From Bacillota bacterium (GTDB lineage: Bacteria > Bacillota > Clostridia > Lachnospirales > Lachnospiraceae): a stretch of DNA of 64,000 nucleotides. The translations under genes and the position numbers were made by a program. Under the pieces are notes generated by a model that was not told the DNA's origin, ran no database searches, and saw only the letters and a program-made list of their open reading frames with translations. The stretch's first letter is position 1, and the number at the start of each line of letters is the position of its first letter. Below are positions 42,984 to 52,430 of this stretch, one piece after another. Where the stretch lies: the NCBI GenBank assembly GCA_023421075.1, contig JAEZUM010000023.1, positions 114,852-178,851 of the forward strand. The letters run 5' to 3'.

Positions 42984-43736
42984 ATGAGTAAAGAACCGCT
43001 ACAGGAATATTCCTTCCTGGCGAAGCTAAATGCTTTGTTACAGGAGGTTGAACGTTTGGAAAACGAAGCGATGGAAGCTGCTGCAAAGGCCGCTTATGAA
43101 TCAATTCTTCGAGGAGGCTTATTGCATGTCTTTGCCTCCGGGCATTCTCATATGATCGCGGAGGAGATGTTCTTTCGAGCAGGCGGGCTGGTTCCGGTGA
43201 ATCCGATTCTGGATTACTCACTGATGACAGGAGAAGGGGCAATTCAAAGCATGTTTAACGAGAGGAAATCAGGGTTGGCTGCACAGATTTTGTCCAAGGC
43301 TCAACTACAGGCTGGAGATACCATTATTATTTCCTCCAACAGCGGAATTAATAATGTTCCTGTCGAGGCCGCTATGGTTGCAAGAGACAAAGGGCTTACC
43401 GTTGTGGGAATCACCTCTTTAAAGACCTCGCAGGAGCTTACGACAAGGCATGACGGCGGAAAGAAATTATATGAACTCTGTGATATAGTAATTGACAATC
43501 ATGTTCCCTTCGGCGACGGATTGTTATCGCTTCCGGAAAATGGACTTGTGACCGGAGGTGCATCCACTTTCAGCAGTTTGTTCATCGCTCAGAGAATTGT
43601 CTTAAAGATCGAGAACCTTTATTTAGTAAATGATAAATTGCCGCCGGTTTTTATGAGTGCCAATATTCCGGGCGGAACGGAACATAACGCAGAGCTTATT
43701 GCTGCATATCAGGATAAGATCGATTTGTTGCGATAG
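42984..43736 (+). CDS. SIS-domain protein (UPF0309 type)
   Basis: This 250-residue protein has one SIS (sugar isomerase) domain: GGLLHVFASGHSHMIAEEMFFRAGG and IIISSNSGINNVPVEAAMVARDKGLTVVGITS are the phosphosugar-binding strands. It resembles the UPF0309 family, whose substrate is not settled. AAAGGA at 42973 fits the ATG at 42984. A NagR-type palindrome just upstream places it in the amino-sugar regulon. Handling of a phosphorylated amino sugar such as a MurNAc or GlcNAc derivative is the most likely role, by inference. Confidence 0.85.
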   Translation: MSKEPLQEYSFLAKLNALLQEVERLENEAMEAAAKAAYESILRGGLLHVFASGHSHMIAEEMFFRAGGLVPVNPILDYSLMTGEGAIQSMFNERKSGLAAQILSKAQLQAGDTIIISSNSGINNVPVEAAMVARDKGLTVVGITSLKTSQELTTRHDGGKKLYELCDIVIDNHVPFGDGLLSLPENGLVTGGASTFSSLFIAQRIVLKIENLYLVNDKLPPVFMSANIPGGTEHNAELIAAYQDKIDLLR

Positions 43737-43871
43737 AAAAAATGAAACATTTAAATTGAATTTTTGAAGCATAAGATGTGGATAAAATTCCATCTTTGAT
43801 CGAAGCTTGTGGAAGAATAACCTTACCTGGCGGTGTAATACTATCACTACCGAAGGAAAGGAAGTGATTTC

Positions 43872-44021
43872 TTGAGTAAACAGGCAAATCAGAGATATCG
43901 TAAGGAGAAAGAAAAGGAGCATCTAAAAAAGGCCGGTATAACCGATGCTGCTTCAAACTCTGCGAAGGATACGAATAACAGCAAAAAATATAACAACAAT
44001 ACCTATAATACAGAAGGATAA
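43872..44021 (+). CDS. Small hydrophilic protein, 49 residues
   Basis: A short frame starts at TTG 43872 behind GGAAGTGAT. It encodes MSKQANQRYRKEKEKEHLKK and then AGITDAASNSAKDTNNSKKYN, ending with Asn/Tyr/Thr-rich residues. It is highly charged at the N-terminus and low in complexity at the C-terminus. Codon use looks ordinary, and a terminator follows at 44073. It is probably a real small protein, perhaps DNA- or RNA-binding given the basic helix. The function is unknown. Confidence 0.5.
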   Translation: MSKQANQRYRKEKEKEHLKKAGITDAASNSAKDTNNSKKYNNNTYNTEG

Positions 44022-44072
44022 GATCTTATTAAGAATGATACCAGAAAGATACCAGAAAGATACCAATAAATA

Positions 44073-44115
44073 GGACAGACTTTGGAGCTTAGTAACTGCA
44101 ACCAGAAGTCTGTCC
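44073..44115. terminator. Terminator after the small ORF, possibly two-way
   Basis: GGACAGACTT and AAGTCTGTCC pair, followed by CTTTA. The AraC gene ends 20 bases further on the opposite strand. Confidence 0.7.
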
Positions 44116-44134
44116 CTTTACGTTGGTGATAATA

Positions 44135-45028
44135 CTAAACAATCTTATATCTCAGCTGATATTGCTTTGGTGAGATATCCTTATACAGCTTGAATTGCTG
44201 GATAAAATAGCTTGAAGTGGAGAAACCTACCTGTAGTGCAATCTCAGTGATGTTTAAATCAGCCGTTGTGAGGAGTCGCTCCGCCTTCGTAACACGGACA
44301 TAATTTAAGTATTCCCGAAAGCTTCGCTTCATAATTCTTGTGAAGAGTCTCGAGAAATAGCTATAGCTTAGATTACAGCGTTTGGCCATATCGAGAGCAG
44401 TGATGTTGTCTTGATAATTATCCTCAATGTAGTCGAATACATTCTGTATTCTTTTTACCATATCCTTATTAAGCACTTCATTAATATTCAGGTCTGCATT
44501 TTGTTCATTCCATCTTCGAAGAATAAAGAGAAATAAATTATAGATATTAGCTCGGATGGCAAGCTCATAACCGTAGTGCTTATCATGATACTCCTGATTG
44601 ATTCCCTGTATGATATCGGGAATAATTGTCTTCTCAATCTCGTCCTTGCAGAAAATCTTCTGATGGGTTGATTCATTCAGGATAAAGGGCATAACATACT
44701 TCATCTCAAATAATGATTGAGCAGTGGTGTAGAGCATCTCCGGTTCGAACTTAATTACGATGTAGCGATTAAGACCTGCAGAGAGCGAAAAGATACTATG
44801 AATTTCGTTGGAATTAATCAATACCATATCACCCTTGCCAAAATGATAATCCTTATTGTTTAATAAAATCTGATATTTTCCGGAGATAGCATAAATGATT
44901 TCTATATAGTTATGGATATGTGCCTGTACCATAGGTTCGGCACCTACGGATTCCTGAGTATGTGAGCTGAATTGCAAAAGTGCATCACCATTCATATCCC
45001 TGGTTTCCACATAATAAGAATGCTCCAA
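44135..45028 (-). CDS. AraC-family regulator with cupin sensor domain
   Basis: This protein of about 297 residues has an N-terminal cupin domain (HIHNYIEIIYAISGKYQIL, KGDMVLINSNEIHSI) and a C-terminal pair of AraC helix-turn-helix motifs (TALDMAKRCNLSYSYFSRLF and ITEIALQVGFSTSSYFIQQF). The start is uncertain: TTG 45028 is six bases after GGAGGAG, while a TTG at 45049 would place that motif inside the gene. It is divergent from the oxidoreductase/isomerase operon at 45217 and probably activates it in response to a sugar. Confidence 0.85.
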   Translation of the reverse strand: MEHSYYVETRDMNGDALLQFSSHTQESVGAEPMVQAHIHNYIEIIYAISGKYQILLNNKDYHFGKGDMVLINSNEIHSIFSLSAGLNRYIVIKFEPEMLYTTAQSLFEMKYVMPFILNESTHQKIFCKDEIEKTIIPDIIQGINQEYHDKHYGYELAIRANIYNLFLFILRRWNEQNADLNINEVLNKDMVKRIQNVFDYIEDNYQDNITALDMAKRCNLSYSYFSRLFTRIMKRSFREYLNYVRVTKAERLLTTADLNITEIALQVGFSTSSYFIQQFKLYKDISPKQYQLRYKIV

Positions 45029-45216
45029 AGTGAACTCCTCCAATGACAAATTATTGATATTTTTTCGTAAATAAATTATATCATGCGAAACGTTTTTATG
45101 CTATGTTTTATTCAGGACAAGGGAAGCGAAGTTCCGTTTCTTCTTGATCATGCAAAAGCAATGGGAGCATAAATCAAGACCCAGGTTAAACTATATAATA
45201 AAGGAGAAACCTCGTT

Positions 45217-46299
45217 ATGGAGAAGAAGATTAAAGTTGGTATTATCGGTTGTGGAGGTATTGCAAACGGCAAGCATATGCCCTCCCTTAGTAAATTAGGT
45301 GATGTAGAAATGGTTGCTTTCTGCGATATCGTCGAAGAAAAGGCGGTAAAAGCGAAAGAGGAATATGGTACTGCGGATGCAAAGGTTTATACCGACTATA
45401 AAGAGTTGTTAGCGGACAAGGAGATCGAAGTAATTCACGTATGTACTCCGAATCGTTCTCATGCTCCGATTACGATTGATTCCTTACATGCTGGAAAGCA
45501 CGTTATGTGTGAGAAGCCTATGGCAAAGACCGCAGAGGATGCAAGAAAGATGGTTGAGGCAGCGAAAGAGACCGGAAAGAAGCTTACCATCGGTTATCAG
45601 CACAGACATAAACCGGAATCCGTTTACTTAAAGAGCGTAATTGAGCGTGGTGACCTTGGTGATATCTATTTTGCGAAAGCATTTGCAGTGAGAAGAAGAG
45701 GAACTCCGAACTGGGGTGTATTCCTGAATGAATTTGAACAGGGCGGAGGACCGTTAATTGATATCGGTACCCATTCCCTTGATGTTACCCTCTATCTTAT
45801 GAACAATTATGAGCCTAAGATGGTGGTTGGTACAAAATATAAGAAGGTAAATAATGCGGACTGCGGCAATCCTTGGGGTGGTTGGGACAAGGATCAGCAT
45901 ACAATGGAGGATTCTGCCTTCGGTTTCATCGTTATGAAGAACGGTGCAACGATAATTCTGGAATCCAGCTGGGCACTCAATACCTGTGAGCCGATTCAAG
46001 AGGGCAGTACCGTACTCTGCGGTTCTGATGCCGGAGCACAGATCAAGAATGGTGTAACCATTAATAAGGGTGAATTCAATCGTTTGATTGAAATTAAGCC
46101 GGATCTGGCAAGCGGTGGTGTTGCCTTCTATGAGGGTCATTCCATGAGTCCTGCCGATGTAGAAGCAAGACGATGGATTGATGCTGTTAAGAATGATACC
46201 GAACCTGTCGTATTACCGGAGCAGGCTTGTGTTGTATCCGAGATTTTAGAAGCAATTTATAAGTCAGCAGAGAGCGGACAGCCCGTATATTTTAATTAG
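45217..46299 (+). CDS. Gfo/Idh/MocA-family sugar oxidoreductase (first copy)
   Basis: This 360-residue NAD(P)-dependent dehydrogenase has the Rossmann start KVGIIGCGGIANGKHMPSL, the family EKP motif in HVMCEKPMAKT (catalytic Lys), and the substrate region GGGPLIDIGTHSLDVTLYL with the conserved Asp/His. AAAGGAG precedes the ATG. It is the first of three co-directional genes with gaps of 15 and 12 bases. Such operons oxidise or epimerise unusual cyclitols or sugar acids; the substrate is unknown. Confidence 0.9.
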   Translation: MEKKIKVGIIGCGGIANGKHMPSLSKLGDVEMVAFCDIVEEKAVKAKEEYGTADAKVYTDYKELLADKEIEVIHVCTPNRSHAPITIDSLHAGKHVMCEKPMAKTAEDARKMVEAAKETGKKLTIGYQHRHKPESVYLKSVIERGDLGDIYFAKAFAVRRRGTPNWGVFLNEFEQGGGPLIDIGTHSLDVTLYLMNNYEPKMVVGTKYKKVNNADCGNPWGGWDKDQHTMEDSAFGFIVMKNGATIILESSWALNTCEPIQEGSTVLCGSDAGAQIKNGVTINKGEFNRLIEIKPDLASGGVAFYEGHSMSPADVEARRWIDAVKNDTEPVVLPEQACVVSEILEAIYKSAESGQPVYFN

Positions 46300-46314
46300 A
46301 GAAGGGACCAGCCG

Positions 46315-47274
46315 ATGAATATAGCGATTATAAGTTATTGGCATGTCCATGCAGAAGGTTATACAAAAGAGCTTCTGGAGAAGACGGATAGTAAGGTTAC
46401 CGCAATATGGGATGAAGATAGGGAGCGAGGCCTAAAGTACGCAGCAGAATTTGGCGCTGTATTTTATGACAACTATGATGAGTTGCTCCTGGACAAAAGC
46501 ATCGAGGGAGTAGTGATTACCGCTGCTACAAGAGAACATACCGAACTGATCCGAAAGGCAATCGGAGCGGGAAAGAAGGTATTCAGCGAGAAGGTATTGG
46601 CGCTTACCACCAAGGATTGTTATGCAATCAAGGAGGATTTGGAGAAAAACAACGCTTCCCTCACCCTTTCCCTTGTAAAGAAGTGCGAGCCGGAATTTTT
46701 ATTTGCGAAGCAACTGGTTAACAGCGGTGTCTTAGGCCGCATTACCTACGCAAGAATGCGTAATGTTCACAACGGCAGCATTGGAAATTGGCTGCCGGAG
46801 CATTTCTATAATTTGGATCAGTGTGGTGGAGGTGCCATGATCGATCTGGGTGCTCACCCGATGTATTTATTGAACTGGCTGCTTGGTGAGCCAAAAACAA
46901 TTCAATCTGTATTTACCAGTATAACCGGGCATGATGTGGAAGATAATGCCGTATCGGTTATCGAGTTTGAGCAGGGAGCAATTGGAGTATCAGAGACAGG
47001 CTTCGTATCGGTATATAATCCACCCACGCTGGAAATCAGCGGAACGAAAGGTGCCTTGCTGATACGCAACGGGGTTCTGTATGCAACCGAGGAGACCAAC
47101 GGGCAATGGGTTTCTCCGGAGAAGCTGCCCCAAGCGCTCCCTTCCCCCATTATACAATGGGCGAACGGGCTGCAGTCAGAGGACGAGTTCGGAATCGATG
47201 CGGCCATCCTGCTTACGAAAATGATGGAAGCAGCTTACCGCTCCTATCATAATGGTAGGAAAGAGACAGTATAG
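46315..47274 (+). CDS. Gfo/Idh/MocA-family sugar oxidoreductase (second copy)
   Basis: This 319-residue protein is distant from the gene upstream. It has a Rossmann-type N-terminal domain lacking the classic GxGxxG (starts MNIAIISYWHVHAEGYTKEL), SEKVLALTTKD where EKP is expected, and GGGAMIDLGAHPMYLLNWL. The change of EKP to EKV is unusual and may alter catalysis; the Lys remains. It probably acts on the product of the first oxidoreductase or as its partner subunit. Confidence 0.87.
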   Translation: MNIAIISYWHVHAEGYTKELLEKTDSKVTAIWDEDRERGLKYAAEFGAVFYDNYDELLLDKSIEGVVITAATREHTELIRKAIGAGKKVFSEKVLALTTKDCYAIKEDLEKNNASLTLSLVKKCEPEFLFAKQLVNSGVLGRITYARMRNVHNGSIGNWLPEHFYNLDQCGGGAMIDLGAHPMYLLNWLLGEPKTIQSVFTSITGHDVEDNAVSVIEFEQGAIGVSETGFVSVYNPPTLEISGTKGALLIRNGVLYATEETNGQWVSPEKLPQALPSPIIQWANGLQSEDEFGIDAAILLTKMMEAAYRSYHNGRKETV

Positions 47275-47286
47275 GAGGAAGAAGGA

Positions 47287-48006
47287 ATGGAAATTTCATT
47301 ACAGCTTTACTCGATTCATGAAGAGACGGAGAAGGATTTTACCGGTTCGGTAAAGAGAGTCGGTGAGATAGGGTTTCAGGGAGTTGAATTTGCAGGATAC
47401 GGTGATCTGACTTCTGGGGAGCAGAAGAAGTTGTTGGCAGATAGCGGTCTGTATTCTGTAGGCACCCATTGCGGGCTTTCGGTATTCACGGATCGTTTTG
47501 AGGAGGAGCTTCAATATAGCAAGGCAATCGGATCAAAATATATTATCTGTCCTTATGCTAGACTGGATACAATGGAACAAATTGATCAGCTGGCACAGGC
47601 TCTGAACGAAGCTGCGGTGATAGCAGCAAAGGAAGGCATCAAGGTGGGGTATCATAATCATGATCATGAATTCATTAAGATTGGTGAGCATTATGCCCTT
47701 GATCTGTTGGCAGAGAAGACCAGTGACGATGTGGTACTGGAACTGGATGTTTTCTGGGTTGCCTATGCTGGAGTAGATCCGATAGAATATATTAAGAAAT
47801 GGGGTAAGAGAGTCGAGCTTATCCATATTAAACAAATTGATCAGAATAAAGCGAATGTTGATATCGCGGATGGAATTATCGATATGAAGCAGATTAAGGA
47901 TGCTGCAAAATATGCCAATTATTTTGTACTTGAGCATGAGGAATACGATAAGCCTGTTTGGGATGCGCTGAAGAATGATTTCGAAGCATTGAACGGAATC
48001 GATTAA
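47287..48006 (+). CDS. Sugar phosphate isomerase/epimerase-like TIM-barrel protein
   Basis: This 239-residue protein belongs to the AP-endonuclease-2/xylose-isomerase-like barrel family. It has GFQGVEFAGYGD, VGYHNHDHEFIKIG (metal His/Glu region), VVLELDVFWVAYAGVDP (metal Asp) and the closing EHEEYDKP. It follows the two oxidoreductase genes with a 12-base gap. In similar operons these enzymes isomerise keto-inositols or keto-sugars; here that is inference. Confidence 0.87.
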   Translation: MEISLQLYSIHEETEKDFTGSVKRVGEIGFQGVEFAGYGDLTSGEQKKLLADSGLYSVGTHCGLSVFTDRFEEELQYSKAIGSKYIICPYARLDTMEQIDQLAQALNEAAVIAAKEGIKVGYHNHDHEFIKIGEHYALDLLAEKTSDDVVLELDVFWVAYAGVDPIEYIKKWGKRVELIHIKQIDQNKANVDIADGIIDMKQIKDAAKYANYFVLEHEEYDKPVWDALKNDFEALNGID

Positions 48007-48045
48007 TTTCGCTTTCTCCTCTAATTTTGATAAATTATACACATA

Positions 48046-48106
48046 CAGCAAAAGATATTACTTTGGAGGCGTTTGGGGTTTCCTTGGTAATGTCTTTTGT
48101 TGTTTT
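48046..48106 (+). terminator. Terminator of the oxidoreductase/isomerase operon
   Basis: CAGCAAAAGATATTAC and GTAATGTCTTTTGTTG pair with one mismatch and two wobble positions, followed by TTTT. Confidence 0.8.
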
Positions 48107-48366
48107 ATGGTGTTAACGTAATTTTCCATATTCGACATGGAATGTCATAAAAATATATGTAATAATCTAGAAAGCGATATAATAAAAGTAATATAAATCA
48201 TAAGGCAAAGAGGCAGCTATTGGTACATTTGGGATTTACCGATTGAATATCTTGTAATATAATAGTCGAAGATAGGCGTTTACTGTCATTATTTCGCTAC
48301 AAAATGGAGAGAAGCAAGAGAAGATGTGGTTATAAGAATGAAAATGAAAAGACAGGGGGGTTTTAA
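48107..48366. other. Intergenic region before tldD
   Basis: AT-rich. It holds the inverted repeat GACAT-GGA-ATGTC near 48135 and a TATAAT box near 48258 with a weak -35 (TTTACC, 17 bases). No gene or RNA is seen. Confidence 0.45.
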
Positions 48367-49782
48367 TTGAAGACGGTGGGATCAGAATTTCTGACAAGAA
48401 GTAAACCGTATGTGCGTAAGCTCATTGAGCTGCTGTCGACACAATATCAATATGTATCCGTACTAGGTACCGACACCAGAGGAAAGGTATATCGTGTCGC
48501 TAAGACAGGAACCGAAGTGAATGATGTTATGCTTGCGGAACGTGGCTTTGTAGTAAGGGTTCATAATGGAGTGAATTACTCCGAGTATTCCTTTAATGAG
48601 ATTGATGAGAGCAAGCTTGACAGCATTGTATCCGACATAAAGAATAAGCTACATAAGGTATCCGATGAAATTAGTGTGAATGCCTATGCATTAACCTGTG
48701 AGGAAGAGATAACAAAGCATTTCTTCAGTGAATCGGAAATTGACCCGGAGAACATCAGCAGTGAAGAGATTATCAAGGATCTGACAGCGCTCAAGGATAT
48801 GGGGTGTTCCTTGTCCGAGGAGGTAGTCAATTTCAGAGCAGGCTTTAGCTGTACGCATGTATCAAAGATATTCCTTTCTACGAAGAAGGATCTGGAGCAA
48901 TCCTATACCATTAGTGAAGCCACCTTATTCTGCGTTGCCAGGAGAGCAGAGAAGATGAAGTACTATTTCCGTGGCTTCAACGGTATGAAGGGTTATGAGG
49001 TTCTTAAGGATATGAAGAAGCTATGTCCGGAGGTAGTAGATCAGTGCATTAAGCTATTGGATGCAAAGGCAGCGATTCCGGGAGAATATGATGTCATCTG
49101 TGCTCCCGATATCACAGGACTGATAGCTCATGAAGCGTTCGGTCATGGAGTTGAGATGGATATGTTTGTCAAGAACAGAGCGAAGGGTGCTGAGTATATC
49201 GGAAAGCAGATCGCTTCCGATATCACCACGATGCACGATGGCGCGGCAGCAGCGAACCATGTATCCTCCTATCTGTTTGATGATGAGGGGACATTAGGTA
49301 CGGATACAACAATCATTCAGGACGGTATCCTGAAAAACGGTATCTCTGATCTATTGTCAGCGCTGAAGCTCGGAACAACTCCGACCGGTAACGGAAAGAG
49401 ACAATCCTTTGAACGGAAGGCGTATTCCCGTATGACGAACACCTTTTTTGCAGCCGGTAAGGATAAATATGAGGATATGTTAGCCTCTATATCCTATGGT
49501 TATCAGATAGAGGGTCTATATAGTGGCATGGAAGACCCTAAGAATTGGGGCATTCAGTGCATTGCACTACTAGGAAGAGAGATTGTTGACGGAAAATTGA
49601 CCGGTAATCTGATCTCTCCTGTCGTAATGACAGGCTTTGTACCGGAGCTTCTACAGTCGATCTCCATGGTCTCTGAGACCGTTGAATTGGAGGGCGGCGG
49701 CTATTGTGGCAAGGGCTATAAGGAGTACGTCAAGACGGCCAATGGTGGACCCTATATCAAAGCGAAAGTGAGGTTAGGTTAA
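48367..49782 (+). CDS. tldD: TldD-family metallopeptidase subunit
   Basis: This 471-residue protein has the TldD metal motif HEAFGH at about 255-260 (HExxxH type) and the C-terminal family signature with ELEGGGYCGKGYKEYVKTANGGPY. TldD/TldE heterodimers cut unfolded or leader peptides and process some ribosomal peptides and toxins. A TTG start at 48367 follows GGGGGG. Its stop overlaps the start of the next gene by one base (TAATG), fitting co-production of both subunits. No peptide substrate gene is apparent nearby. Confidence 0.9.
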   Translation: MKTVGSEFLTRSKPYVRKLIELLSTQYQYVSVLGTDTRGKVYRVAKTGTEVNDVMLAERGFVVRVHNGVNYSEYSFNEIDESKLDSIVSDIKNKLHKVSDEISVNAYALTCEEEITKHFFSESEIDPENISSEEIIKDLTALKDMGCSLSEEVVNFRAGFSCTHVSKIFLSTKKDLEQSYTISEATLFCVARRAEKMKYYFRGFNGMKGYEVLKDMKKLCPEVVDQCIKLLDAKAAIPGEYDVICAPDITGLIAHEAFGHGVEMDMFVKNRAKGAEYIGKQIASDITTMHDGAAAANHVSSYLFDDEGTLGTDTTIIQDGILKNGISDLLSALKLGTTPTGNGKRQSFERKAYSRMTNTFFAAGKDKYEDMLASISYGYQIEGLYSGMEDPKNWGIQCIALLGREIVDGKLTGNLISPVVMTGFVPELLQSISMVSETVELEGGGYCGKGYKEYVKTANGGPYIKAKVRLG

Positions 49783-51086
49783 TGCTAGAACAAATTAAGA
49801 AAATCCTCATGAATCATAAAGAGATCTCAGGGTATAAAATTAAGGAAACAAAAGTTGATTCCAATGAGTTGTTTTTTATTAAAAAGAATTTGGATATGGA
49901 CAGAGCAAAAAGTGTTCATCATTTTAGTGTTACGGTATATGTAGACTTTACCGAGGAGGGTGTGAAGTATAAAGGTTCTTCCATGACAAACATCCATCCT
50001 ACGATGAACGAGGAAGAGATCGAGAAAGCGATTGGGGAGGCAGCCTTTGCAGCCGGCTTCGTACGTAATCCATACTATCCGTTGGTGAAACCGGCGGCTT
50101 CCGAGATTACTCTGCCGACCAGTAATTTTGCAATAGAGACTCTTCCCTCCTGGATGAATGAAATTGCGAAAGCGCTCTATAAGAATGACATCTACGAGAA
50201 AGGAGGCATCAACTCCTGTGAGATCTTCCTGGATAAGATCAGGACCAGAATTGTCAATTCGGAGGGTGTTGATGTTACAGAGGAAGGGTATCATTGTATG
50301 GTAGAGTTCATAACAACCTGGAAGGAAGAAGGGGAAGAGATTGAGCTGTATCGCCGTATCGATTGCTCCGATTTTGATGCAGAGCTTCTGGCGGATGAGG
50401 TGAAGAACATGATTACAATCTGTAAGGAGAAAGCCATTGCCGTCAGCACACCTGCATTAAAGACGGCTACGGTTATTCTTACCAGAGAAGCAGTCAAGGA
50501 TTTCTTTGCCTATTACTATTCCAAGAGTAATGCCTCATCTGTATATAACCACTCTTCTACCTGGAAGGTGGGGGATGAGATACAGGGCGATGAGGTAAAG
50601 GGTGACCGGATTACCTTAACACTGGATCCTTATATGAAGAATTCAACCTGTTCCGAAGCCTTTGATTCAGAGGGCTTCCCCGTGAAACCGGTAACGATTA
50701 TAGATCACGGCGAGCTGAAGCAGTATGCAGCAGATACCAGATATGCACATTACCTTGAAGTAGTACCAACCGGTAATATCAGTAATATGGTTGTTGAGAG
50801 CGGAAGTAAGACAATAGAAGAGCTGAAGCAGGAACCCTACTTGATGACAGCCGCCTTTTCTGACTTTACGGTAGATGTATTAACCGGTGATTTCTGTGGT
50901 GAGATCCGTCTTGCTTGGTATTACGACGGAAAGACCACTATTCCGGTAACCGGAGGCTCCATCACCGGTAATATCGCTAAGCACCAGCAGGAGATGTATC
51001 TGTCAAAGGAACGTCAGAAGGATAATAATTTTGAAGGACCTGCTATGGTAATGCTGAGGCAGGTTACCGTAGCCGGAATAGAATAA
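49782..51086 (+). CDS. tldE: TldE/PmbA-family partner subunit
   Basis: This 434-residue member of the same fold lacks the HExxxH motif, as expected of the non-metal subunit. The C-terminal end has LTGDFCGEIRLAWYYDGKTTIPVTGGSITGN, typical of PmbA/TldE. It is translationally coupled to tldD. The two would form one protease with the active site in TldD. Confidence 0.88.
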   Translation: MLEQIKKILMNHKEISGYKIKETKVDSNELFFIKKNLDMDRAKSVHHFSVTVYVDFTEEGVKYKGSSMTNIHPTMNEEEIEKAIGEAAFAAGFVRNPYYPLVKPAASEITLPTSNFAIETLPSWMNEIAKALYKNDIYEKGGINSCEIFLDKIRTRIVNSEGVDVTEEGYHCMVEFITTWKEEGEEIELYRRIDCSDFDAELLADEVKNMITICKEKAIAVSTPALKTATVILTREAVKDFFAYYYSKSNASSVYNHSSTWKVGDEIQGDEVKGDRITLTLDPYMKNSTCSEAFDSEGFPVKPVTIIDHGELKQYAADTRYAHYLEVVPTGNISNMVVESGSKTIEELKQEPYLMTAAFSDFTVDVLTGDFCGEIRLAWYYDGKTTIPVTGGSITGNIAKHQQEMYLSKERQKDNNFEGPAMVMLRQVTVAGIE

Positions 51087-51099
51087 AGAGAACAAAGAA

Positions 51100-51190
51100 G
51101 GAAGACAAGATAGCTTCTCCAAGCAGTTTATAAGGTATGTTACCATAGGTAAGTGTCTTACAAACGGAGGTGTGAAGCCATCTGTCTTCC
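51100..51190. terminator. Long two-way hairpin between tldE and the GNAT gene
   Basis: GGAAGACA/TGTCTTCC and GCTTC/GAAGC form the base of a stem with a long loop, followed by TGTTTTA. The flanking genes converge. Confidence 0.6.
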
Positions 51191-51208
51191 TGTTTTATAA
51201 TGATCAAC

Positions 51209-52147
51209 TTAAGTATTCATATTGTAATAGTTCATCACGGATTGTTCTTCAAAACCGCAGGACTGATACAAACCAAGAGCATTCTTATTGGTACAGACAA
51301 CATCAAGCTCAATGATCTTAACATCTTGTGCTTCAATTAACCGGAGTGTTTCGGTTAGTCCCATCCTTCCATAGCCCTTTCCACGATACTCCGGTAAGAT
51401 TCCAAAACCACAGATAAAGGCATATTGATCGCCGTATTCCACATTGATCTTACCGATTATGATACCGTCTAGTTCTATCATATATGTTTTATAGTTCTCC
51501 GGCTGCTCCTCCAGAGGAGTGATCTTATATTCACCGGTCTCTTCACCGAGCTCCTTCTCATCAAACAGAATGGCGTTGAGTCGGGCGATATCCATCTCAT
51601 CCTCTTTACAGGCAAGGCGTAAGGTCACTGTACTGTCGAGCTTTTTCTCCGTTGTCTCGTACCCTGTAACGGGACTTGATAACCGCTTCATTCGATATTC
51701 TGAGTGTGCGTAGCTGCTGCTGTTTGCCAACAGAAAGTTCATTCCGGAAGTGGAATTACCATCTGCAAGGAGTAAGAGCCTCTTATAGTCAGAGTGGCGG
51801 CATTCATTCAGAGCAAGTGCTAAGAGGCGATGAAATAATCCTTGTGCCCGGTACTCCGGATGTGTCATACCGCAGAGTTCTCCGGTAACACCGTCAAAAC
51901 ACGAAATCCCCAGGTAGGAGACAAGCTCTTCCTCGATGAAATACAGGAATTCTGTTTTGTGGCCGGATTGCCTGTCGCTATGATTAGCAGCAAGGCTGCT
52001 AAGATGAAGCTTATAATCCAGCTCCAGCTTCAGATTAATATTCTCCTGAGAACAGCATAAATCCATAAGTTGATTGATATGACTATATTCCGGCCCAGTG
52101 ATGTATTCCAGAACCTGAATATTGTGTTTTTGTTGTATGCTTGACAA
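51209..52147 (-). CDS. GNAT-family N-acetyltransferase, tandem domains
   Basis: This 312-residue protein has two GNAT-like halves. The second (about 165-310) is canonical, with the acetyl-CoA loop FGILPEYRGKGYGRMGL and ELDVVCTNKNALGLYQSCGFEE. The first half keeps GMTHPEYRAQGLFHRLL. The acceptor substrate is unknown. A TTG start at 52147 follows GGGGGGA. It is monocistronic. Confidence 0.85.
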   Translation of the reverse strand: MSSIQQKHNIQVLEYITGPEYSHINQLMDLCCSQENINLKLELDYKLHLSSLAANHSDRQSGHKTEFLYFIEEELVSYLGISCFDGVTGELCGMTHPEYRAQGLFHRLLALALNECRHSDYKRLLLLADGNSTSGMNFLLANSSSYAHSEYRMKRLSSPVTGYETTEKKLDSTVTLRLACKEDEMDIARLNAILFDEKELGEETGEYKITPLEEQPENYKTYMIELDGIIIGKINVEYGDQYAFICGFGILPEYRGKGYGRMGLTETLRLIEAQDVKIIELDVVCTNKNALGLYQSCGFEEQSVMNYYNMNT

Positions 52148-52430
52148 TGGTGTGTCCCCCCTATTCCAGTTTTAGTCAAATACATGCTTAGTATATCAGA
52201 TAATAAGGGAAATTCAACCATAGAGATGAAAGGAAAATTAAAAAGATGCGGATCCTCTGTTCGAAAAGGTAGGGCTGTGTTATAGTTAATCCAGTTATAT
52301 GTATGTTTTTAAGTATAATACAATCTGATTTTGTCAGATAGGTCATACGATGACGGTCCTCTTTGCTATATTGATGATAGAAGCTTTGTTATCACAGGAT
52401 GTAATGATTTATAACGAAAGGAGGAGTGCT

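Noticed and set aside
45080..45100. Catabolite-responsive (cre) site TGCGAAACGTTTTT before the oxidoreductase operon
   Set aside because: Too many mismatches to the cre consensus at the fixed positions.
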